DNA from: Oscillibacter sp.
Lineage (GTDB): Bacteria > Bacillota > Clostridia > Oscillospirales > Oscillospiraceae
NCBI GenBank assembly: GCA_022795445.1
Contig: JAAWGR010000020.1
Location: 1-39,453 of the forward strand
Direction: 5' to 3'
DNA: 39,453 nucleotides
A model generated the notes under the pieces. The model made no database searches. It had not been told where the DNA came from and saw only the letters and a list, made by a program, of their open reading frames with translations. Both the position numbers and the translations under genes were made by a program. Below are positions 33,523 to 39,453 of the stretch, piece by piece; positions within the stretch are counted from its first letter, which is position 1, and every line of letters begins with the position of its first letter.

Positions 33523-36500
33523 AACTGACTGGCCAGCAGATGGCCGCGGTGGAGGACCGTGGCGGAAGCCTTCTCGTGTCCGCCGCGGCAGGTTCCGGCA
33601 AAACGAAGGTGCTGGTGGAGCGTCTTTTCCGCTATATCACGGAGGAACGCTGCAATGTGGATGATTTCCTCATGATCACATATACCCGCGCCGCCGCCTC
33701 GGAGCTGCGGGGCAAGATTGCTGCGGAGCTCTCCCGCCGCATCAGCGAATCCCCAGGGGATACCCACCTGCGGCGGCAGCTCCTGCGGGTCTACCAGGCG
33801 GACATCAAGACGGTGGACGCCTTCTGCACGGCCCTTCTGCGGGAAAATACCCACCTCCTGCCCCAAGAGGGCGACCAACATGCCTTGACGCCAGATTTCC
33901 GCGTTTTGGACGAAAGCGAAGCTTTGCTCCTGCGCCGCCGGGTGCTGGACCGGGTGTTGGAAACGTTTTACGAGTCCTTCACCCCCGGCCGGGAGCAGCT
34001 GGCCGACACGTTGGGAGCCGGCCGGGATGACCGCGCTTTAGCGGAGCTGGTGCTGGAGCTGTATGGGAAGCTGCAAAGCCACGCTTCGCCGGAGGGGTGG
34101 CTCGCAAAGAGCCAGGAAGCCTGGGCGAACTTGTCCGGCGAATTCGATGGGACAGTCTACGCCCAAGCGCTGCTGAACTCCATCCGCCGACGGGCGGCCC
34201 ATTGGGCGGAGCAGCTGCGCTGGGGCGCAGAGCGCACGGCAGGGGATTCGGGAATGGAAAGCGCCTTCGGCGTAAAGTTTTACGAAACGGCCCGTTTTTT
34301 CGAGGAATTGAGCCACGTGGAGACCTGGGAGGGCGCCCAGCAGGCGGCAGGGCGGATTGTATTTCCTCGGCTGGTGGCGCCTAAGGGGCGGAAAGACGAG
34401 CCGGTAACGGTTTCCTTGCGGCGGGTCTGGCAGGGGTGTAAGGATGACCTGAAAAAACTGAACAGTTGGCTGAACATTCAAGGGGAGGAGGCCATGGAGG
34501 ACTTGCGGGCAGTGGCTCCGGCGATGCTGGCGCTGCTGGACCTGACGGCGGCGTTCTCCCAGGCGTGCCGGGCGGAGAAGCTGCGGATGAACGCGGCGGA
34601 TTTCTCCGACCAGGAGCATTTGGCCTTACAGCTCCTGACCGGAGAGGACGGCAGGCCTACGGAACTGGGGGAGCAGGTTTCCGCACGGTATGTGGAGATT
34701 CTGGTGGATGAGTACCAGGACACCAACGAGGTACAGAACGCCATCTTCCGCGCCGTCTCACGGGAAGGGACGGGGAGGAACCTGTTCACTGTCGGTGACG
34801 TGAAGCAGAGCATCTACCGCTTCCGCCTGGCAGACCCGACGATTTTCCTGGAAAAACTCCACACCTTCAAGCCCTGGGAAGAGGCCGCCGAGGGCGAACC
34901 CCGCAAGGTGGTCCTTTCGCGGAATTTCCGTTCCCGGCAGGAGGTGCTGGACGCGGCGAATTATGTCTTTGAGAACATCCTCTCCGCAGAAATGGGCGAG
35001 ATGGAATACGACGAGGATGCCGCGCTCTACTTTGGCGCGGAATACTACCCTGAGCGGACGGGCTGTGATACGGAGTTCCACTTGGTCACGGCGCGAAGGA
35101 AGTCGGCGGACAACCCGAACCCGGTGAAAAAACTGACGGCGGAAGCCCGGTTTGCGGCCCAGCGTATCCGCCAGCTCCTGGACAGCGGGTTTCCCGTCAG
35201 TGACCCCGCCGGCGGCCTCCGCCCCTGTAAGCCGGAGGATATCGTCATTCTCATGCGTTCGCCCGGCAGCCGTACGGCCGTGTTTGCCGCCGCTCTGGCG
35301 GAGCGGAACATCCCCTGTTCCTTCCAGGAGGACAGCGGGTTCTTCAGCTCCATGGAGGTCTCCACCGTCGTGGCGCTTTTGGAGCTGATCGACAATCCCC
35401 GGCAGGATGTGGCGCTGATTTCCGTCCTGCGCTCTCCGGTGTTCGGGTTTACGCCGGACCGGCTGGCAGAGGTGCGGGCCCTCAACCAGGAGGAGGACTT
35501 TTATGATGCCGTAGTGGCTGCCAGCCAGGCGGAGGATGCAGACGGAAAGGATTGTATCGGCTTCCTGAGGGTGCTGGACGGGCTGCGGCAGGCGGCCCGG
35601 GACATGAGCGTCCACCGTCTGCTGTGGCATATCTACAACGAGCTGAACCTGCTGGGTATCTTCGGAGCCATGGACTGCGGACTAGAACGGCGGGAGAATC
35701 TGATCGCCCTGGCCCAGCAGGCGGAAAAGTTTGAGAGCAGCGGATACCGGGGGCTGTTCGCTTTTGTGACCCAGCTGCGGCGGCTGCTGGATGCAGGCAA
35801 GGCGCCGAAAGCATCCAGCGCGGCGGCGGTGAACGGCGTGCGGCTAATGAGTATCCATAAATCCAAAGGCCTGGAGTTCCCCATCGTCATCCTGGCGGAC
35901 CTGGAGCACGACTTTTCCCGGCTGGACTTCCATACCCCTGTGCTGGTACATCCTGGGATGGGCCTGGGCCCTCAGCGGGTGGATCTGGAGCGGAAGATTC
36001 GCTACACGACCCTGGCGCGCCTGGCGATAGAGGAAACCCTGCAGCGGGAAAACTTGGCGGAGGAACAGCGGATTTTGTATGTCGCCATGACCCGGCCGAA
36101 GGAAAAATTGATCCTGCTCCACTCCCTTTACGGCGCAGAGAAGCGGCTGCAAAAGCTGGCCGCCTCCACGGCGTGTCCTGTGCCGCCGGAGAGCGTGGCG
36201 GAGGGGCGCTGTTTTGGGGACTGGATTCTCCAGACCCTGCTCTGCCGGACGGAGGCTCAGCCCCTGCGGGACTTGGCGGGTGTGGAGGCGGGCAGCTGCG
36301 TTTCCTCCGGCGCGCCCTGGTCGGTATACCTGCACAACAGCGAAGATTACCGGGACCCGCCACAGGCGGCCGTTCCCGCTGGGGAGGCTGGCGGCCCCGC
36401 GGAGACGCCTTTCGACCCGGAACTGCTGTCCTTTGCGTACCCGTATGCCCGGGAGGCGCGTTTGCCGGCCAAGCTGACGGCGACCCAGCTGAAGGGGAGG

Positions 36501-37094
36501 CTCGTGGACGAGGAAATTGCAGAGAATGCCCACCACAAGCCCTATGTGCGCCCGCTGTCCCAACCAAAGTTCCGGCGAGAGGACAAGGGCCTTACGCCGG
36601 CGGAGAAGGGCACGGCGACCCATTTGGTATTACAATATCTGGACTTCCAGGACCCAGATATCCCGGCACAGGTTGCGGCCTTGCGGACCCGGAACCTGCT
36701 GACGCCGGAACAGGCCGCAGGGGTCGATACAGCGGCGCTGGCGCGTTTGCTGGCTTCGCCGCTGGCAGAGGACCTGCGGAATGGCCGGAACGTCTTGCGG
36801 GAGTACCGGTTTACGCTGCTGATGGACGCCCGGACCTATGACGCCGCGGCGGCTGAGGGGGAGACCATCCTGCTGCAAGGCGTGGTGGATTGCTGCTATG
36901 AGGCGGATGCGGGGCTGACGGTGGTGGACTTCAAAACAGACCATGTGTGGTCGGCAGAGGAAATCCAAACCCGGGCGGAGCACTACCGTCCCCAGGTAGA
37001 GGCGTACAGCCTGGCATTGGAGCAGGTATTGGAAAAGAAAGTGGCGCGGCGCGTTTTGTATTTCCTGGCCCCAGGCAAGGCTGTGGAGCTATGA
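33519..37094 (+). CDS. addA: ATP-dependent helicase/nuclease subunit AddA
   Basis: 1191 residues, full length. SF1 helicase motifs are in order: Walker A AAAGSGKT (22-29), motif II VDEYQDT (from residue 396), motif III/IV region 'GDVKQSIYRFRLADP', motif V SIHKSKGLEFPIV and motif VI YVAMTRPKEKL. The C-terminal nuclease has VVDFKTD with Asp1137 and Lys1139. Partner of AddB in break repair, cytoplasmic, coupled to addB by a 4-base ATGA overlap. A good GGAGGAGG lies in the addB tail before the start. This is core chromosomal gene content and marks the region outside the left element. Confidence 0.96.
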   Translation: MKLTGQQMAAVEDRGGSLLVSAAAGSGKTKVLVERLFRYITEERCNVDDFLMITYTRAAASELRGKIAAELSRRISESPGDTHLRRQLLRVYQADIKTVDAFCTALLRENTHLLPQEGDQHALTPDFRVLDESEALLLRRRVLDRVLETFYESFTPGREQLADTLGAGRDDRALAELVLELYGKLQSHASPEGWLAKSQEAWANLSGEFDGTVYAQALLNSIRRRAAHWAEQLRWGAERTAGDSGMESAFGVKFYETARFFEELSHVETWEGAQQAAGRIVFPRLVAPKGRKDEPVTVSLRRVWQGCKDDLKKLNSWLNIQGEEAMEDLRAVAPAMLALLDLTAAFSQACRAEKLRMNAADFSDQEHLALQLLTGEDGRPTELGEQVSARYVEILVDEYQDTNEVQNAIFRAVSREGTGRNLFTVGDVKQSIYRFRLADPTIFLEKLHTFKPWEEAAEGEPRKVVLSRNFRSRQEVLDAANYVFENILSAEMGEMEYDEDAALYFGAEYYPERTGCDTEFHLVTARRKSADNPNPVKKLTAEARFAAQRIRQLLDSGFPVSDPAGGLRPCKPEDIVILMRSPGSRTAVFAAALAERNIPCSFQEDSGFFSSMEVSTVVALLELIDNPRQDVALISVLRSPVFGFTPDRLAEVRALNQEEDFYDAVVAASQAEDADGKDCIGFLRVLDGLRQAARDMSVHRLLWHIYNELNLLGIFGAMDCGLERRENLIALAQQAEKFESSGYRGLFAFVTQLRRLLDAGKAPKASSAAAVNGVRLMSIHKSKGLEFPIVILADLEHDFSRLDFHTPVLVHPGMGLGPQRVDLERKIRYTTLARLAIEETLQRENLAEEQRILYVAMTRPKEKLILLHSLYGAEKRLQKLAASTACPVPPESVAEGRCFGDWILQTLLCRTEAQPLRDLAGVEAGSCVSSGAPWSVYLHNSEDYRDPPQAAVPAGEAGGPAETPFDPELLSFAYPYAREARLPAKLTATQLKGRLVDEEIAENAHHKPYVRPLSQPKFRREDKGLTPAEKGTATHLVLQYLDFQDPDIPAQVAALRTRNLLTPEQAAGVDTAALARLLASPLAEDLRNGRNVLREYRFTLLMDARTYDAAAAEGETILLQGVVDCCYEADAGLTVVDFKTDHVWSAEEIQTRAEHYRPQVEAYSLALEQVLEKKVARRVLYFLAPGKAVEL

Positions 37095-37224
37095 GGGAAC
37101 GGGAGTCGACCTCCTGTCAAAATACGCAAAAAATGGCAAATTGCAAGCAAAACGCATAAAGTTCGACGGCTTGGAGAGGCTAATGCATATCTCAGCCTGA
37201 CGGCAGGAATGGAGGTTTATGCCC

Positions 37225-37440
37225 ATGCTTGTGGATAAGATCGCGATACTGCTGGCGGTGATCGGCGCACTGAATTGGGGCGGCGTTGGCCTGTTTGGGT
37301 TTGACACCGTGGCATTTTTGTGCGGCGGACAGCTGGCGATGCTGTCCCGGATCATCTATGCGCTGGTTGGCCTTGCGGGCCTGTGGTGTATCACGCTGCT
37401 GTTCCGCGGGAACGAGGAAGCGGCGCCCTCCGCCGCCTAA
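37225..37440 (+). CDS. DUF378 small membrane protein
   Basis: A 71-residue protein with two membrane helices; 'IAILLAVIGALNWGGVGLFG' is the hallmark of DUF378. Function unknown in the family. I prefer ATG at 37225 to the one at 37219 because GGAGGT is only 2 bases from the latter but 8 from the former. It is 130 bp after addA and ends at a strong terminator, so it may be a separate transcription unit. Confidence 0.85.
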   Translation: MLVDKIAILLAVIGALNWGGVGLFGFDTVAFLCGGQLAMLSRIIYALVGLAGLWCITLLFRGNEEAAPSAA

Positions 37441-37460
37441 GCGGTGCGGCAGGGCAAAGG

Positions 37461-37504
37461 GAAACGGGCGCGTGTGGGAAATAGACGCGCCCGTTTCCTC
37501 TTTT
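37461..37504 (+). terminator. Rho-independent terminator after the DUF378 gene
   Basis: A perfect 13-bp stem GAAACGGGCGCGT/ACGCGCCCGTTTC with an 11-base loop, followed by CTCTTTT. Confidence 0.85.
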
Positions 37505-37511
37505 CGGCAGG

Positions 37512-37808
37512 TTAAAACGAATATTGCAGGGTATGGGAGAGCCGGGCTTTGCCCCGCTTCAGTGTGCGGGAGACGGTGGAACGGTTCAGCCCCAGTTCCG
37601 CCGCGATCTGCGGGATGGTCTTGTTGTCGAAAAAATACATATGGATCATCTGGGCCTGCCGTTCGGTCAGTTCCTCCCGCATGGCCCGGCGCAGGTTCTT
37701 CAAAAGTCGTTCCCGCTGTTCCTGGTTATCCTCCGCATTTTGCCGGAGCCATACAGTCAGGTCTCCTTCCCACTCGCTGGCACGGTTCTCAAAGCGTGTA
37801 GTGCGCAT
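37512..37808 (-). CDS. Sigma-70 region-4-like regulator of a small island
   Basis: A 98-residue protein whose C-terminal half is a region-4 helix-turn-helix ('LTERQAQMIHMYFFDNKTIP' and 'IAAELGLNRSTVSRTLKRGK'). There is no region 2. The start at 37808 is placed 11 bases after AAAGGAG; an in-frame GTG one codon upstream is also possible. Its start overlaps by 20 bp the end of the preceding small gene, so the two are one operon under the divergent promoter at 38.2 kb. Such pairs are common in Clostridia mobile elements; it probably activates element genes. Confidence 0.75.
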   Translation of the reverse strand: MRTTRFENRASEWEGDLTVWLRQNAEDNQEQRERLLKNLRRAMREELTERQAQMIHMYFFDNKTIPQIAAELGLNRSTVSRTLKRGKARLSHTLQYSF

Positions 37809-38016
37809 CACGATAGTAACTCCTTTCATAATAGTGTTCCGTCAGTTCCGCCAAGGCTTTGGCTTCCCGCCACAAAGGCGTCAGCTCTGCCATCCGGCGG
37901 CGGAGGCGGAAGGCCTCCTCCGGGTCCGCCGAGGCTTTTTCCATAGCCCGCAGCTCCGCGAGACGGCCATGGATGGCAGCGGCGCTGATCCGATAGTCAA
38001 CGGATAGTTCTTTCAA
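37789..38016 (-). CDS. Small hypothetical protein of the island
   Basis: 75 residues, strongly helical and charged ('ISAAAIHGRLAELRAMEKAS', 'EEAFRLRRRMAELTPLWREA'), no recognised domain. The start is TTG at 38016 with GAGGTGAGG about 13 bases upstream; no ATG is available. It precedes and overlaps the sigma-like gene and is driven by the minus-strand promoter between the operators. Confidence 0.6.
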   Translation of the reverse strand: MKELSVDYRISAAAIHGRLAELRAMEKASADPEEAFRLRRRMAELTPLWREAKALAELTEHYYERSYYRDAHYTL

Positions 38017-38131
38017 CGTCCGTATGATTCCTCACCTCATTTCTCTCGTCTGCTGTTTTGTTGGAAGTTCCAATTGTGAACCTGTATATTTGGCAAGTTC
38101 GACAAAAACATCCTTTCGGTTCGGCGGGAGG

Positions 38132-38160
38132 TTGACAAATACAAGCAACTGTATTACAGT
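38132..38160 (+). promoter_or_regulatory. Promoter of the XRE-ImmA pair
   Basis: Consensus TTGACA (38132-38137), a 17-bp spacer that holds most of operator 1, and TACAGT (38155-38160). The resulting leader to the XRE start is about 130 bases and runs through the other three operators. Confidence 0.5.
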
Positions 38161-38264
38161 GAAGACACTGGCAATCAGTAATACAAAGCTCTGTATTCCT
38201 CCTGCCTACAGGATAGTACAAGGTTTTGTATTTGTCAACCAATAAAAATACAAAATTATGTATT
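38138..38264. promoter_or_regulatory. Four 18-bp operators AATACA-N6-TGTATT
   Basis: Sites at 38138-38155, 38180-38197, 38215-38232 and 38247-38264. Three have perfect half-sites AATACA/TGTATT; the third has AGTACA/TGTATT. Starts are 42, 35 and 32 bp apart. They fill the region between the minus-strand sigma-like pair and the plus-strand XRE gene and overlap both promoters. The XRE protein encoded next is the obvious binder. Confidence 0.75.
38210..38238 (-). promoter_or_regulatory. Promoter of the minus-strand island genes
   Basis: On the minus strand TTGACA (38238-38233), a 17-bp spacer containing operator 3, and TATCCT (38215-38210). GTTGACAAATACAA here is an exact inverted copy of 38131-38144, so both promoters have the same -35/operator layout. 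Confidence 0.55.
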
Positions 38265-38296
38265 TTGTCGGATTGCACAAATAAGGAGGTGCTCTT

Positions 38297-38668
38297 GTGG
38301 GCAGATTGTCCGATATCATCGACGCACGCTTAAAAGAGCTGAAGATTCCAGGGAGCAAGATGTGCGACGACCTTGGGATGAGCAGAAGTACCCTTACGGA
38401 GCTGCGGAAAGGCCGGGCCGTGACCCTCAAGGCGGAAAAAGCGGCGGCAATCGCGGCGTATCTTGGCCTCTCCGTGGAGGAACTGCTTGGAAAAGAAAAA
38501 GCGCCCATCCCGGAGGGTGGGCGTAAAGCGGGGAAAGAGGAACTGATGGCGGCGTTCTGGGGCGGCGACAAGGACCTCTCTCCGGAAGATATGGACGCGA
38601 TGTGGCAGGATGTGGAAAACTTTGCCGCTTTCGTCGCCCAGAAGAAAAAGGAGGAAAAGCGGAAATGA
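38297..38668 (+). CDS. XRE-family repressor, immunity-repressor type
   Basis: A 123-residue protein: residues 1-62 are an XRE helix-turn-helix ('PGSKMCDDLGMSRSTLTELR'), and the rest is a Gly/Glu/Lys-rich linker and a helix ('PEDMDAMWQDVENFAAFVAQ'). Start GTG at 38297 follows AAGGAGG. Its stop overlaps the start of the ImmA/IrrE peptidase gene by ATGA. The pair resembles ImmR-ImmA of ICEBs1 and phage immunity systems, in which the peptidase cleaves the repressor on a signal. It probably binds the four operators upstream and represses both its own and the divergent promoter. Confidence 0.85.
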   Translation: MGRLSDIIDARLKELKIPGSKMCDDLGMSRSTLTELRKGRAVTLKAEKAAAIAAYLGLSVEELLGKEKAPIPEGGRKAGKEELMAAFWGGDKDLSPEDMDAMWQDVENFAAFVAQKKKEEKRK

Positions 38669-39096
38669 CCGACGTTCTGGACCTCTATCAATATGCAGAG
38701 AAGCAGGCGGTGCAGATTTATTGGTTTTCGCTGGATTCCGCAGAATCCCTCTCCTATCAGGATGCGGATGGGGATTGTTACATTGCGATGAACCCCTGGC
38801 ATTTGGCGACGGTGGAAGAAGAAAAGGTGAAGCTGTCCCACGAGCTGGGGCATTGTTGTACCGGGAGTTTTTATAACCAGTGGGCAGCTCTGGATGTGCG
38901 GGAAAAACATGAGCGCCGGGCGGATAAGTGGGCCATTGAGCACCTGGTTTCCGCGGAGGAGCTGGATGATGCGGTAGCCTCCGGCTGCACGGACATCTGG
39001 TCCCTGGCGAAGTACTTTGGCGTAACGGAAGAGTTTATGCGCAAGGCGGTCTGCTGGTATACGCATGGGAATCTGGCGGTGGACTCATATATGTGA
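38665..39096 (+). CDS. ImmA/IrrE-type metallopeptidase
   Basis: A 143-residue COG2856 peptidase. HELGH (His59, Glu60, His63) is the zinc and catalytic motif, and the downstream 'EHERRADKWAIEHL' carries the third ligand region. In known pairs it inactivates the neighbouring repressor by cleavage after DNA damage or cell-cell signalling. It overlaps the XRE gene by four bases (ATGA). The C-terminal part 'SLAKYFGVTEEFMRKAV' is the usual HTH-like tail. Substrate is inferred from gene order. Confidence 0.88.
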   Translation: MTDVLDLYQYAEKQAVQIYWFSLDSAESLSYQDADGDCYIAMNPWHLATVEEEKVKLSHELGHCCTGSFYNQWAALDVREKHERRADKWAIEHLVSAEELDDAVASGCTDIWSLAKYFGVTEEFMRKAVCWYTHGNLAVDSYM

Positions 39097-39122
39097 AGGA
39101 GAGCCGCCCTTTCCCAGAGCAT

Positions 39123-39158
39123 AAAAAAATCCCCTGGACCGGTTGAGGTCCAGGGGAT
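39123..39158 (-). terminator. Terminator of a vanished minus-strand tRNA gene
   Basis: A perfect 12-bp stem ATCCCCTGGACC/GGTCCAGGGGAT with a 6-base loop, followed on the minus strand by a run of T. It lies 4 bp after a tRNA-like CCA end on that strand. It also faces the end of the ImmA gene. Confidence 0.8.
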
Positions 39159-39162
39159 CTTG

Positions 39163-39185
39163 TGGCAGCGGGTGAAGGATTCGAA
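39163..39185 (-). other. 23-base tRNA 3'-end remnant, candidate attachment site
   Basis: On the minus strand the segment reads as T-loop TTCGAAT, half T-stem CCTTC, acceptor half ACCCGCT, discriminator G and CCA, in exactly canonical lengths, followed by a terminator. The partner strands (GAAGG and AGCGGGT) are missing upstream. This is the footprint left at the far side of an element integrated in a tRNA 3' end. The isotype cannot be told. Confidence 0.5.
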
Positions 39186-39306
39186 TTGCAAAAATGTCTT
39201 TCCCCATCCATGCGGGATTTTGCCGGAAACACCCGGATTGCAACGGTTTGAGCCGGATTGACTTTACCAAACCATACCACCCTGTATAACGTATTTACCA
39301 ATCTGT

Positions 39307-39328
39307 TAAGGGAAAAAATAAGGGAAAA
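39307..39328. repeat. Two 10-bp direct repeats TAAGGGAAAA
   Basis: TAAGGGAAAA occurs at 39307-39316 and 39319-39328, a 12-bp period, about 125 bp from the tRNA 3'-end remnant. That is a usual distance for integrase arm-type sites. Apart from this and the following terminator I see nothing in 39186-39453. Confidence 0.4.
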
Positions 39329-39355
39329 TTTTCACCACGCGGGGGAACTGCACAG

Positions 39356-39386
39356 GGGGCCACGGGAAACCGTGGCCCCGCTTTTT
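39356..39386 (+). terminator. Intrinsic terminator near the right edge
   Basis: A perfect 10-bp stem GGGGCCACGG/CCGTGGCCCC with GAAA tetraloop, then G C and five T. No plus-strand gene is visible between it and the ImmA stop 260 bp upstream, so the transcript it ends is either a long 3' tail or unannotated. Confidence 0.85.
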
Positions 39387-39453
39387 GCCGGAACGAAACC
39401 GGACCCTTTGAGGTGCACTTTTCAATGGGTTCAGGGAGGAAACGGCCCCAGAT

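Overview
The window looks like a chromosomal stretch of a gut-type Clostridia, probably of the Oscillospiraceae/Oscillospirales. The grounds are GC-rich Firmicutes-style genes with strong AGGAGG ribosome sites, AddAB in place of RecBCD, CCA-encoded tRNAs and conjugative-element style modules. The genus assignment is inference.

Layout. (1) 1-5.5 kb: a co-directional mobile-element module: Rad52-like annealing protein (open at the left edge), Rad50-like zinc-hook ATPase, CHC2 zinc-finger primase-like protein and three unknown proteins, closed by a terminator. (2) 5.5-6.6 kb: an XRE regulator and a SLOG-family protein. (3) 6.7-21.3 kb: a beta-glucan utilisation locus in two operons around a convergent/divergent AraC regulator. 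The first is yesL-like / GH16 / GH94 / GH94. The second is a sugar ABC transporter (lipoprotein, two permeases), a circularly permuted GH3 and an MsmX-type ATPase preceded by a three-hairpin leader. (4) 21.4-24.2 kb: an orphan winged-helix protein, a glycogen synthase with a long N-terminal tail and a small orphan transcript. (5) 24.7-27.9 kb: a mobile-element end: sigma-like protein, a frame-broken small gene, second sigma-like protein, structured leader, excisionase, tyrosine integrase. (6) 28.1-30.0 kb: tRNA-Leu and initiator tRNA-Met, a MATE transporter gene broken by one in-frame amber codon, tRNA-Ser. (7) 30.2-37.1 kb: addB-addA, then a DUF378 protein. (8) 37.5-39.2 kb: a small immunity-like island: two minus-strand genes facing an XRE + ImmA/IrrE pair across four matching 18-bp operators. 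A 23-base tRNA 3' end with its terminator follows and looks like an attachment-site scar.

How it fits together. The ABC system would import beta-glucan oligosaccharides. Cytoplasmic GH16 and GH3 would hydrolyse them and the two GH94 enzymes would phosphorolyse disaccharides to glucose-1-phosphate, which could feed the nearby glycogen synthase. Because recombination genes lie on the left and excisionase/integrase next to tRNA genes on the right, the sugar locus may be cargo of one integrative element ending near 28.0 kb. The left end is outside the window, so this is inference.
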